Assembly (NCBI GenBank): GCA_019117495.1
Contig: DWZP01000004.1
Location: 62,001 to 126,000 of the forward strand
Reading direction: 5' to 3'
DNA: 64,000 nt
From: Fusicatenibacter_A intestinipullorum
GTDB lineage: Bacteria; Bacillota; Negativicutes; Acidaminococcales; Acidaminococcaceae
Positions 25,332 to 33,967 of this stretch are shown here, in pieces. The stretch's first letter is position 1. Every line of letters begins with the position of its first letter. Both the position numbers and the translations under genes were made by a program. The notes below the pieces were generated by a model. It did not search any database. It was not told the DNA's origin and saw only the letters and a program-made list of their open reading frames with translations.

Positions 25332-26396
25332 ATGGTTAAAACAATGGAATGGCAGCATAACGTGCTGGAAATTTTAGACCAGACGAAACTGCCTGTAGAA
25401 ATCAGTTTTATAAAATGCGGTACTTACCGCCGCGTTGGCGAAGCAATAAAAAAGCTGGAAGTCCGCGGCGCACCGGCAATCGGCGCAGCAACCGGTTTTG
25501 CCATGGTTTTGGGCTGGCAGCAGCTTATGGCTGAAAACCGCTGCAATTTGCCTGCCTACGAAGAAATAAAAAATGAACTTATTGCAGCACGCCCTACGGC
25601 AGTAAACCTTGCCTGGGCTGCCAACAAGCTTTACGCTGAGGCAGAACGCCTGACCGAGCAAAGCAAAACGCAGAGCGAAATTGCCTGCGCTTTGGAAAAA
25701 CTGGCGCAGCAAATTTACGCTGATGACATTGAATGCAATAAAAAAATGGGCAGGTACGGTGCTAAACTTTTGCCGCTGCATACTCGTATTTTAACGCACT
25801 GCAACGCAGGCGCACTGGCAACTTGCGGGTGGGGGACGGCTCTCGGCGTTATCCGCGAAGCCTTTGCCCAGGGTAAAATAGACATGGTTTACGCCGACGA
25901 AACGCGCCCGCTTCTGCAGGGCGCCCGCCTTACGGTATGGGAGCTTATGGAAGATAAAATTCCCGTTACCGTTATTACCGATAACATGGCAGCATGGGCT
26001 ATGCAGCAAAAAGGCATTAACGCCGTTGTTACCGGGGCTGACCGTATTGCCTTAAACGGCGATACCGCCAATAAAATAGGCACCTTTGGCGTAGCTTTGG
26101 CCGCAAAATACCACGGTATACCGTTTTACATAGCCGCACCTGTAAGCACGTTTGATTTTTCCATTGCAGACGGCAGCGGGATTCCGATAGAAGAACGCAG
26201 CGCACAGGAAGTAAAAACCTTGCAGGGGGGTGTTACTGCGCCGCCTGAAGCCTTAGCCTACAACCCCGCTTTTGATGTTACACCGGCCGCTCTTATCAGC
26301 GGCATTATTACCGAATACGGCGTTATTAAACCGCCTTATCGGGAGAATATAAAAAATTTGCAGCTTAAAATCAAGGAGGAAATTTTTAATGAATAG
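25332..26396 (+). CDS. mtnA: S-methyl-5-thioribose-1-phosphate isomerase
   Basis: MtnA isomerises 5-methylthioribose 1-phosphate to the ribulose form and is known to accept 5-deoxyribose 1-phosphate too. It has 354 residues. The catalytic Cys157 is in THCNAGALAT and the catalytic aspartate is Asp237 in VTGADRI; VRGAPAIG and NKIGT are further family marks. AGAGG stands upstream of the ATG. The 3' end overlaps ahcY by eight bases. None of the later Met-salvage genes for the dioxygenase route is present here. Confidence 0.94.
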   Translation: MVKTMEWQHNVLEILDQTKLPVEISFIKCGTYRRVGEAIKKLEVRGAPAIGAATGFAMVLGWQQLMAENRCNLPAYEEIKNELIAARPTAVNLAWAANKLYAEAERLTEQSKTQSEIACALEKLAQQIYADDIECNKKMGRYGAKLLPLHTRILTHCNAGALATCGWGTALGVIREAFAQGKIDMVYADETRPLLQGARLTVWELMEDKIPVTVITDNMAAWAMQQKGINAVVTGADRIALNGDTANKIGTFGVALAAKYHGIPFYIAAPVSTFDFSIADGSGIPIEERSAQEVKTLQGGVTAPPEALAYNPAFDVTPAALISGIITEYGVIKPPYRENIKNLQLKIKEEIFNE

Positions 26397-27633
26397 CATG
26401 ATTAAAGACATTGCCCTTGCACCTACCGGGCATCAGAAAATTGCCTGGGTTAAAGAGCACATGCCGCTGCTTAACATTTTAAACGAACGTTATGCAGAAA
26501 AGAAAATTTTTGACGGTTTAAATATGGTTGTAACCATTCATCTGGAAGCAAAAACCGCTTATCTTGCCCAGACCCTTAAAAACTGCGGCGCAAACGTTGT
26601 AGTTACCGGCAGCAACCCGCTTTCCACGCAGGATGACGTTGCCGCAGCTCTGGCTGACAGCGGAATTACCGTTTTTGCCACCCATGCCTGCTCGCAGGAA
26701 GAATACGATTTATATTTAAGCAAAGCGCTTGATACCAAACCTTCGCTTATTATCGACGACGGCGGCGACCTTGTTAATATGCTGCACAGCACCCGCCGCG
26801 AGCTGATTCCGAACCTTATCGGCGGCAGCGAAGAAACCACTACCGGCGTACACCGCTTAAAAGCACTTAACGAAGCCGGCAAACTGGCTTTCCCGATGAT
26901 TGCCGTTAATGATGCTTACTGCAAATACCTGTTCGATAACAGATACGGCACCGGCCAATCTTCCTGGGACGGCATTATGCGTACTACCAACCTTGCCGTT
27001 GCAGGCAAAACCGTTGTTGTTGCAGGCTACGGCTGGTGCGGCAAAGGCGTTGCCATGCGTGCCAAAGGTTTGGGCGCAAACGTTATCGTTACTGAAATTG
27101 ACCCGATTAAAGGCATTGAAGCAGTATTTGACGGTTTCCGCGTAATGCCGATGCGTGAAGCAGCAAAATACGGCGATTTCTTTGTAACCGTAACCGGCTG
27201 CAAAGACGTAATTACCAAAGAACACTTCCCGCTGATGAAAGACGGCGCAGTTCTTGCTAACGCAGGCCATTTTGACGTTGAAATTAACGTTAAAGACCTG
27301 GAAGCAATGACCGTTGAACCTGCTTACGAAGTTCGCAAAAACATTACAACCTACACCATGCCTAACGGCAAAAAAATCAACCTGCTGGGCGAAGGCCGCC
27401 TTGTAAACCTTGCCTGCGGCGACGGCCATCCGGTAGAAGTTATGGACCTTTCTTTCGCTATGCAGTTCCTCGCCATGAAATATCTGCTGGAGCATAAAGG
27501 TGAACTGCAAAATAACCTTTATGTATTGCCGGAAGAACTGAATACGGAAATTGCCGCGCTGAAGCTTGAAGCAATGGGCGCAGGCATTGATACCTTGACT
27601 CCGGAACAATACGCTTACCTGCACGCCGAATAA
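26389..27633 (+). CDS. ahcY: Adenosylhomocysteinase
   Basis: AhcY hydrolyses S-adenosylhomocysteine to adenosine and homocysteine in the cytosol, relieving inhibition of methyltransferases. The 414-residue protein has the NAD-binding loop GYGWCGKGVAMRAKGLGA near residue 214, substrate-site segments EETTTGVHRL and AFPMIAVND, and GEGRLVNLACGDGHP. AAGGAGG lies eight bases before the ATG. The gene is embedded in a set that handles the other S-adenosylmethionine by-products, methylthioadenosine and probably 5'-deoxyadenosine, so the operon appears to clear all major SAM remnants. Confidence 0.95.
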   Translation: MNSMIKDIALAPTGHQKIAWVKEHMPLLNILNERYAEKKIFDGLNMVVTIHLEAKTAYLAQTLKNCGANVVVTGSNPLSTQDDVAAALADSGITVFATHACSQEEYDLYLSKALDTKPSLIIDDGGDLVNMLHSTRRELIPNLIGGSEETTTGVHRLKALNEAGKLAFPMIAVNDAYCKYLFDNRYGTGQSSWDGIMRTTNLAVAGKTVVVAGYGWCGKGVAMRAKGLGANVIVTEIDPIKGIEAVFDGFRVMPMREAAKYGDFFVTVTGCKDVITKEHFPLMKDGAVLANAGHFDVEINVKDLEAMTVEPAYEVRKNITTYTMPNGKKINLLGEGRLVNLACGDGHPVEVMDLSFAMQFLAMKYLLEHKGELQNNLYVLPEELNTEIAALKLEAMGAGIDTLTPEQYAYLHAE

Positions 27634-27635
27634 TT

Positions 27636-28304
27636 ATGGAAAACGAAGCTGTTGAAAAAGCAAGGGCACAAATTGTTAAAGCTGCGCAAAAAATGGCAGG
27701 GCAGAACATGCTGCCCGGTTCGTGGGGAAACATAAGCATTAAAATAAACAAAAATGCTTATGCAATAACTCCTTCCGGCCGCGGCTATGACAATTTAACG
27801 CCCGATGATATAACCATAGTTGACGCAGCAGGACAAACGCTTGACGGAGCATTAATACCAAGCAGCGAACTGCCTTTGCACCTGGCAATATATAAAGCAC
27901 TGCCGGAAGCAAATGCCGTTGTGCACACGCACAGCATTTATGCCAGCGCCTGTGCCGCAGCACGCAGGGATATTCCGCCGCTTATTGAAGACATGGTGCA
28001 GATAATGGGCGGCGCGGTGCATTGCGCCGAATATGCCCTGCCTGGTACGGAAACGCTTGCCCAAAACGTAATAAAAGCCATGAACGGCAAACGTGCGGCA
28101 CTTTTGTCAAACCACGGCGTTGCTGCCTGGGGCGTAACGCTTGACGAAGCTATGATGGTAGCGGGAATAGTTGAAAAAGCCGCTCAGCTTTATTGCATTA
28201 CGCAGAGCCTTGGCGGAGCAGTGCTGCTGCCTCAGAGCGATATCGATGCCATGCACGGTTTTTATGAAGCCCATTACCGCAAACGTCAGTTAGGAGAAGA
28301 ATAA
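27636..28304 (+). CDS. Class II aldolase (Ald2/FucA-like; MtnB homologue)
   Basis: This 222-residue zinc enzyme is of the class II aldolase/adducin family. The catalytic glutamate is in SSELPLHLAIY, zinc histidines are in VVHTHSIYA and SNHGVAAWG, and the substrate-binding NMLPGSWGNIS and TPSGRGYD loops are present. Relatives are fuculose-phosphate aldolase, the DHAP-shunt aldolase Ald2 and methylthioribulose-phosphate dehydratase MtnB. Because mtnP and mtnA lie in the same operon and no MtnW, MtnX, MtnC or MtnD is seen, an aldolase splitting methylthioribulose or deoxyribulose 1-phosphate to DHAP and an aldehyde is the best reading. No clear ribosome site is seen, so coupling to ahcY is likely. 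Confidence 0.75.
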   Translation: MENEAVEKARAQIVKAAQKMAGQNMLPGSWGNISIKINKNAYAITPSGRGYDNLTPDDITIVDAAGQTLDGALIPSSELPLHLAIYKALPEANAVVHTHSIYASACAAARRDIPPLIEDMVQIMGGAVHCAEYALPGTETLAQNVIKAMNGKRAALLSNHGVAAWGVTLDEAMMVAGIVEKAAQLYCITQSLGGAVLLPQSDIDAMHGFYEAHYRKRQLGEE

Positions 28305-29584
28305 TGGCGAAAATACTTATTAAAAACGCTGAAATTATTACCGCAAAAGATACGGATAAATATTATATCGGTATTTTGGACGACACCATTCAGGTAATAT
28401 CCAAAGAAGTGCCGCAAGGATATGAAGACGCGCAGGTTATTGATGCCGAAGGTAAAATTGCCGTGCCGGGCATGGTAAACACCCATACCCACGCAGCAAT
28501 GACGCTGCTGCGCAGCTATGCTGATGATATGGTACTGATGGACTGGCTGCAAAATAAAATCTGGCCTGCCGAAGACGGGCTTACGGATGACGATATTTAC
28601 TGGGGCACAATGCTTTCCATTGCCGAAATGCTTAAAACAGGCACAACCTGTTTTGCCGATATGTATTTTGCAATGAACCGCGTTGCCGATGCCGTTGAAG
28701 AAACAGGCATCAGGGCTGCATTAAGCCGCGGCTTAACCGGATTCAGCGACGAAAACTATGCAAAACTTGAAGAAAATGCAGCGCTCTTTAAAGAACGCCA
28801 TAACAGTGCCGGCGGGCGTATTCATGTAATGCTCGGGCCGCATGCCCCGTATACCTGTTCTGTTGAATACCTGAAAAATGTTATTGCCAAAGCACAGCAG
28901 CTTGGCAGCAAAATTCATATTCATCTTTGCGAAACCAAAGGCGAAGTTGACAACTGCATTAAAGAACACGGCATGAGCCCGATAAAACTTATGGACAGCT
29001 TAGGCATGTTTGAATGCGGCACATTAGCAGCACACAGCGTACATGTAGATGAAGAAGACATGGCAATTATGGCAGCCAAACATGTGCGTGTTGCCCATAA
29101 CCCTCAAAGCAACCTTAAACTTGCCAGCGGCATTGCACCGGTACCGGCAATGTTAAAGCACGGCATTACGGTTGGCCTTGGCACGGACGGCACCAGCAGC
29201 AACAACAACCTTGATATGCTGGAAGAATGCCGCCTCGCCGCAATGCTGCATAAAAACATGACAGGTGACCCGGAAATTATACCGGCAGCGCAGGCACTTG
29301 CCATGGCAACAAGCGAAGGCGCCAAAGCACTTGGCTTTGCTGACGTTGGCAAAATTGAAGCAGGGCAGAAAGCCGATATTGTCTTTTATAACATGAATAA
29401 ACCTTACTGGCATCCGCGCAACGACAGAACTTCGCTGTTTGTATATGCGGCAAACGCCAATGACGCAGATACCGTACTTGTTAACGGCAAAGTTCTTATG
29501 CAAAACGGCGAACTGCTTTACATAGACCTGGAGAAAGTTTATGCCGAAGCAGACGCGCGCGCACGCCGCTTAACCAATAAATAA
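28304..29584 (+). CDS. mtaD: 5'-methylthioadenosine/S-adenosylhomocysteine/5'-deoxyadenosine deaminase
   Basis: This is a zinc amidohydrolase of the MtaD/SsnA group that turns MTA, SAH or 5'-deoxyadenosine into the inosine analogue. It has 426 residues. The metal site starts with HTHAAMTLLR (His61, His63), followed by LGPHAPYTCS, IHLCE and the late GTDGTSSNNNLDM loop with the catalytic aspartate. It begins on the stop of the aldolase gene (TAATG). With mtnP beside it, deamination followed by phosphorolysis, as known from methanogens, is a possible route. Exact substrate preference cannot be told by eye. Confidence 0.88.
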   Translation: MAKILIKNAEIITAKDTDKYYIGILDDTIQVISKEVPQGYEDAQVIDAEGKIAVPGMVNTHTHAAMTLLRSYADDMVLMDWLQNKIWPAEDGLTDDDIYWGTMLSIAEMLKTGTTCFADMYFAMNRVADAVEETGIRAALSRGLTGFSDENYAKLEENAALFKERHNSAGGRIHVMLGPHAPYTCSVEYLKNVIAKAQQLGSKIHIHLCETKGEVDNCIKEHGMSPIKLMDSLGMFECGTLAAHSVHVDEEDMAIMAAKHVRVAHNPQSNLKLASGIAPVPAMLKHGITVGLGTDGTSSNNNLDMLEECRLAAMLHKNMTGDPEIIPAAQALAMATSEGAKALGFADVGKIEAGQKADIVFYNMNKPYWHPRNDRTSLFVYAANANDADTVLVNGKVLMQNGELLYIDLEKVYAEADARARRLTNK

Positions 29585-29609
29585 CAAAAATTTTGGGAGG
29601 GAAACACAA

Positions 29610-30452
29610 GTGGCTAAAATTTTATTTAAAAGTAATTTAGCACCTTCTGTTTACGAATTTTTAGTAGACGCACCCCTGATTGCACATAAATGCCAACCGG
29701 GACAGTTTGTAATGATACGCACCGATGAAGACAGCGAACGCATTCCGCTCACCATTGCCGATTTTGACCGCGAAAAAGGCACTATTACCTTAATCGTTCA
29801 GGCAGTAGGCAATACAACAAAACATCTTTGCGAAACTTTTGAAGAAGGCGATGATATTCTCGACGTTGTCGGACCGCTCGGCCATCCGTCGGAAATGGGC
29901 AAGTTTGGCACAGTTGTCTGCGTAGGCGGCGGTATCGGCGTTGCGCCGGTATACCCGATTGCCCGCGCTTACCACGAGCTCGGCAACAAAGTAATTTCCA
30001 TTGTCGGCGCACGCAGCAAAGATTTAATTATCTGGCGCGATAAAATGAAGGCAATCAGCGATGAGCTTATTATAACCACGGATGACGGCAGCGAAGGGCA
30101 TAAAGGCTTTGTAACCGACCCGCTGCGCGAAATGCTGGAAAAAGGCGAAAAGATTGACCTGGTACTTGCCATTGGCCCGGTAATTATGATGAAAAACGTT
30201 GCCGCAGCAACCAAACCCTTCGGCACCAAAACAACCGTAAGCCTTAACACAATTATGGTTGACGGCACCGGTATGTGCGGCGGCTGCCGTGTAATGGTGG
30301 GCAACGAAAATAAATTTGCCTGCGTTGACGGCCCGGAATTTGACGGGCATCTGGTTGACTTTGCCAACTTAATGCAGCGCCAGATGATGTACAAAGACCA
30401 GGAATCTATTGAATACAGCTGCGGAGGTCATTGCAAATGCGTGGAGGAATGA
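29610..30452 (+). CDS. NfnA-like ferredoxin-NAD(P)+ oxidoreductase subunit
   Basis: This 280-residue FAD/[2Fe-2S] protein matches the small subunit of electron-bifurcating NADH-dependent ferredoxin:NADP+ oxidoreductase (NfnA) or sulfide dehydrogenase subunit B. It has the FAD-binding RIPLTIADF, an NAD-binding GGGIGVAPVYP, and cluster cysteines in MCGGCRV with a later one in FACVDGP. A cysteine-rich tail (CGGHCKC) ends it. The start is GTG at 29610 after GGGAGG. The large subunit follows with a short overlap. In Nfn the complex balances NADH, NADPH and ferredoxin in the cytosol. Confidence 0.87.
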   Translation: MAKILFKSNLAPSVYEFLVDAPLIAHKCQPGQFVMIRTDEDSERIPLTIADFDREKGTITLIVQAVGNTTKHLCETFEEGDDILDVVGPLGHPSEMGKFGTVVCVGGGIGVAPVYPIARAYHELGNKVISIVGARSKDLIIWRDKMKAISDELIITTDDGSEGHKGFVTDPLREMLEKGEKIDLVLAIGPVIMMKNVAAATKPFGTKTTVSLNTIMVDGTGMCGGCRVMVGNENKFACVDGPEFDGHLVDFANLMQRQMMYKDQESIEYSCGGHCKCVEE

Positions 30453-31828
30453 GAAACCCTATGCCGGAACAGCCGGCTGATGTAAGAAATAAAAACTTTA
30501 AAGAAGTTGCTCTCGGCTATGATATGAAAACCGCTGTTGATGAAGCAGAGCGCTGCCTGCATTGCCCGAAACCGCTGTGCGTAAGCGGATGCCCTGTTAA
30601 TGTTGAAATTCCGGCTTTTATTCAGGCTGTAAAAGAAGGCAACATGCAGGAAGCCATTAAAATTTTAAAACGCAAAAACAGCCTTCCGGCAGTTTGCGGC
30701 CGCGTATGCCCGCAGGAAAACCAGTGCGAGTCCAAATGCGTGCTCGGCATTAAAGGTCAGTCTGTCGCTATCGGTCGTTTAGAACGCTTTGTAGCAGATT
30801 ACGCGCGTGAACACGGCTTAGATAACGTAGATAATGAAAAAGCTGCTCCTAACGGCAAAAAAGTAGCTATTGTAGGCAGCGGTCCTTCCGGCCTTACCGC
30901 AGCAGGCGACCTTGCAAAAATGGGGTATGATGTAACTATTTTTGAAGCACTGCACGCACCGGGCGGCGTTTTAATGTACGGCATTCCTGAATTCCGCCTG
31001 CCGAAAGAAATTGTGCAGCACGAAATTGACGCACTGAAAAAGCTGGGCGTTAAAATTATGGTAGACGCCGTTATCGGCCGTTTGTTTACCATTCAGGAAC
31101 TTTTTGAAGAAGAAGGCTTCGACGCCATTTATGTAGGCACAGGCGCAGGCCTGCCGCACTTTATGAATATTGAGGGCGAAAACCTTAACGGCGTATATTC
31201 TGCCAACGAATTTTTAACGCGCGTTAACTTAATGCGTGCTTATCAGTTCCCGAAAGTTGCAACACCGGTATACATTGGTAAAAAAGTTGCCGTTGTCGGC
31301 GCAGGCAATGTCGCTATGGACGCAGCACGTACCGCAAAACGCCTCGGCGCAGAACAGGTTTATATTGTTTACCGCCGCAGCGAAGAAGAAATGCCTGCCC
31401 GCAAGGAAGAAATCGGCCATGCAAGAGAAGAAGGCATTGAGCTTCGCCTTTTAAACAACCCTGTACGTATTTTAGGCAACGAAAAAGGCTGGGTTAACGG
31501 CATGGAATGCATTAAAATGGAGCTTGGCGAACCTGATGCCAGCGGACGCCGCAGCCCGGTAGCCATTAAAGGCAGCGAATACGTGCTTGACGTTGACATG
31601 GTTGTAATGGCAATAGGGCAGGGGCCTAACCCGCTGTTAAAGCAAACCACGCACGATTTGGAAACCAACAAACGCGGCAACATCGTTGCAGACGAAAACG
31701 GTGCAACCTCCATCCCCGGCGTATTTGCAGGCGGCGACATTGTAACCGGCGCAGCAACCGTAATTTCTGCCATGGGCGCAGGTAAAAAAGCCGCTCAGGC
31801 CATTGATGAGTATTTGAAGAATAAATAA
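30437..31828 (+). CDS. NfnB-like / glutamate synthase small subunit family NADPH oxidoreductase
   Basis: This is the large partner of the NfnAB pair, often labelled GltA because it resembles the NADPH-dependent glutamate synthase small subunit. The N-terminus has two [4Fe-4S] sites (CLHCPKPLCVSGCP and CGRVCPQENQCESKC), then an FAD loop (VGSGPSGLTAAGDLA) and an NADPH loop (VGAGNVAMDAARTA). I start it at ATG 30437 because GGAGG stands nine bases before it, giving 463 residues; ATGs at 30449 and 30461 are alternatives. It overlaps nfnA by 16 bases. No glutamate synthase large subunit is in the window, which favours the Nfn role. Confidence 0.88.
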   Translation: MRGGMRNPMPEQPADVRNKNFKEVALGYDMKTAVDEAERCLHCPKPLCVSGCPVNVEIPAFIQAVKEGNMQEAIKILKRKNSLPAVCGRVCPQENQCESKCVLGIKGQSVAIGRLERFVADYAREHGLDNVDNEKAAPNGKKVAIVGSGPSGLTAAGDLAKMGYDVTIFEALHAPGGVLMYGIPEFRLPKEIVQHEIDALKKLGVKIMVDAVIGRLFTIQELFEEEGFDAIYVGTGAGLPHFMNIEGENLNGVYSANEFLTRVNLMRAYQFPKVATPVYIGKKVAVVGAGNVAMDAARTAKRLGAEQVYIVYRRSEEEMPARKEEIGHAREEGIELRLLNNPVRILGNEKGWVNGMECIKMELGEPDASGRRSPVAIKGSEYVLDVDMVVMAIGQGPNPLLKQTTHDLETNKRGNIVADENGATSIPGVFAGGDIVTGAATVISAMGAGKKAAQAIDEYLKNK

Positions 31829-31843
31829 TTTATTGTAAATTGC

Positions 31844-31885
31844 AGCAGTTTACTTGTATAATTACGGGTAAACTGCTTTTTATTT
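31844..31885 (+). terminator. Intrinsic terminator after nfnB
   Basis: GCAGTTTAC at 31845-31853 pairs with GTAAACTGC at 31868-31876 and is followed by TTTTTATTT. Confidence 0.85.
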
Positions 31886-31941
31886 ATAAAAACTGCTTAT
31901 AAATCTCGGATATCATTATAATTGTATACAACTAAAACAAA

Positions 31942-31970
31942 ATGACATCTGCCTGTATTTGGTGTATAAT
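31942..31970 (+). promoter_or_regulatory. Promoter of pduL
   Basis: ATGACA at 31942-31947 and TATAAT at 31965-31970 are exactly 17 bases apart, about 50 bases upstream of pduL. Confidence 0.6.
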
Positions 31971-32018
31971 AAATAATGATATGGTTTACAATAATTAAAA
32001 TTTTACGAGGTGAATTAT

Positions 32019-32594
32019 ATGCGTTTTAAATTAAGAATGGGCGTTTCCGGACGTCATTGCCATTTAAAAAGAGAAGATATGGATATTTTGTTCGGTAAAG
32101 GCAGCGAGCTGCACCCAATAAAACCGATTGTGCAGCCCGGTCAGTTTACCTGCGAAGAAAAAATTATTCTGGTAACGGATAAAGGCGAAATGCCGCTGCG
32201 TGTTATCGGGCCGCTGCGTCCTTATACGCAAATTGAGCTTGCCAAAACGGATGCCCGTCAGCTTGGGCTGAACCCGCCGATTTGCTTCTCCGGTTATCTT
32301 GACGGCTCACTCGGCGGCAAAATCGTTGGCCCTGAAGGCGAAGTTATTTTAAAAGAGGGCATTATGCTTGTACAGCGCCATATTCATTTGTGCCCGGAAA
32401 CTGCCGCTAAATATCATTTGAAGAACCATGATATTGTTGCTATGGAAACCACAGGCTCACGTGCACTGCGTTTTGAGCACGTTTATGTAAGAACCGGCCC
32501 GGAGCATGCGGACGAAATTCATATTGATACCGACGAAGGCAATGCATGCGGGCTTGAAAACGGCGCTTTGGTTGATATTGTAACCAGGCTTTAA
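32019..32594 (+). CDS. pduL: PduL-type phosphate acyltransferase
   Basis: PduL moves acyl groups between CoA and phosphate (propionyl or acetyl), a non-homologous stand-in for Pta. The 191-residue protein has two zinc-binding segments, GVSGRHCHLKREDM (His13, His15) and VQRHIHLCPE, and IGPLRPYTQIELAKTDARQLG typical of the family. Compared with microcompartment PduL it has almost no N-terminal extension, so an encapsulation peptide is absent. No shell genes are nearby. It is probably the housekeeping enzyme linking propionyl-CoA or acetyl-CoA to ATP formation. GAGGTG six bases before ATG 32019 sets the start. Confidence 0.92.
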   Translation: MRFKLRMGVSGRHCHLKREDMDILFGKGSELHPIKPIVQPGQFTCEEKIILVTDKGEMPLRVIGPLRPYTQIELAKTDARQLGLNPPICFSGYLDGSLGGKIVGPEGEVILKEGIMLVQRHIHLCPETAAKYHLKNHDIVAMETTGSRALRFEHVYVRTGPEHADEIHIDTDEGNACGLENGALVDIVTRL

Positions 32595-32613
32595 TTGTTA
32601 TTGAGGAAGAACA

Positions 32614-33930
32614 ATGCGCAAAATATTGTTTTTTATGCTGTTGTTAGTGCAGCTTACTGCGGCAACGGCGTTTGCGTATACCAATAAAGAGGACGGTTTT
32701 AAAACACAAAGTCCGTCCTCTGCTAATTACGTAGAGGCTGTTGGCAAACATTTTTACGGCTTTATTGACGATAACGGTGCTGCGGCAGGGTATACCGAAT
32801 GTTTAAGCAGTGAACAGGCTTCTAAATTTTTAGGAGCCCCGTTCAGCACGGCAGCGTTTGATAAAACTTACAGCGATATTCTACTTTTACAGCGTAACGG
32901 AATCAGCAGCGAACGTATTAATCAGCTTATAGCTGAACCTGTTGTTTCGCCGCTTTTTGCTTTTGCAGAAAATGAAGAACCTGATTACTTAATTTCGGCG
33001 CAAAAGTTTGGCTCAAACAAGTATATTGCCGTTACTTTTAACGTAAATCCGGAAACTGAACCTGTAACAATTTATTACACTTCCGCTAATGATAAGCTTT
33101 ATATGCTTATGGCAGAGCAGCAAACGGCTGTTTCTAACGCTGTTAAAAACCAGCCGGAAAATACCATTGGCGTTATTGGCGGTGCCGATGGCCCGACAGA
33201 CATTTACGTTAAAGATAATGTTTTGGCTAAAGAAACCAACAAAACTTTTCTCAAAAAGTTTAAAACCGTTAAGCCGGTTGATAAAAACACTGTGTTTACC
33301 TTTGGCGAAAAAACAGCCAATGTAAAAGTAACCCTTCCGGATGACTGGTTTTACGTGCAGTTAGCAGACAGCAGATATAATGAAGAAGCTGTCGGTGTAA
33401 CGGTTGCCATGCCGCAGGAAGCTATGGCGCTGATTCTTAAAGAAGCGCTTGATATTGGCGTTACCGATATAGAATCGGCAGTTATTGCATCGCAGGCTGC
33501 GGCAGCTGATAAAACCATAAGCGCTGAATTAACAGATAAAAAAGATGATATAATGGATATTTTCCGTCATGGCATCATAATATTATCTGTTAAAGCCGGC
33601 GATAAAAGTTTTTCGGATTTTGTATTTGATAACCCCAATAAAACGGCTTATGGCGTAAATGAAGCTTTGGAAGATATAAAAGCCGGACTTATTGAGCAGG
33701 GAACGGAATTTAAAACCTTTGCTTATAATACGGATTTTAAAGATGGGCAGGGGAGCTTTAGCCTGCAAACTGAATTGAAGCCTGCTGAAACTGATTTTTA
33801 TTACACTTTAGTTGCCGAAGGTAAAGTTATTGGCAAAACTGCTTATCTGGCTCTTGTATTTGACCGTAACGGTGATGATGAAAATACGGCACTTAAATTT
33901 TGGAACGGCAAAACACTTTTAAAAGATTAA
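32614..33930 (+). CDS. Secreted protein of unknown function with a GGADGPT motif
   Basis: I do not recognise this 438-residue protein. It has a clear signal peptide (Lys at 3, hydrophobic 4-19, cut after AFA near residue 21) and no further membrane helix, so it should be periplasmic or secreted. It appears to have two similar halves and shares landmarks with the next gene: SANDKLY near 157-163 and LPDDWFY near 241-247. Residues 184-199 (TIGVIGGADGPTDIYV) closely resemble the signature of sodium-pumping decarboxylase beta subunits, placed in a linker that the paralogue lacks. AGGAAG precedes the ATG. Base use is more AT-rich than in the housekeeping genes. Confidence 0.75.
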   Translation: MRKILFFMLLLVQLTAATAFAYTNKEDGFKTQSPSSANYVEAVGKHFYGFIDDNGAAAGYTECLSSEQASKFLGAPFSTAAFDKTYSDILLLQRNGISSERINQLIAEPVVSPLFAFAENEEPDYLISAQKFGSNKYIAVTFNVNPETEPVTIYYTSANDKLYMLMAEQQTAVSNAVKNQPENTIGVIGGADGPTDIYVKDNVLAKETNKTFLKKFKTVKPVDKNTVFTFGEKTANVKVTLPDDWFYVQLADSRYNEEAVGVTVAMPQEAMALILKEALDIGVTDIESAVIASQAAAADKTISAELTDKKDDIMDIFRHGIIILSVKAGDKSFSDFVFDNPNKTAYGVNEALEDIKAGLIEQGTEFKTFAYNTDFKDGQGSFSLQTELKPAETDFYYTLVAEGKVIGKTAYLALVFDRNGDDENTALKFWNGKTLLKD

Positions 33931-33967
33931 TGTCCACATTCGTACTTAAAGTAAAAAGAGGGTACAG

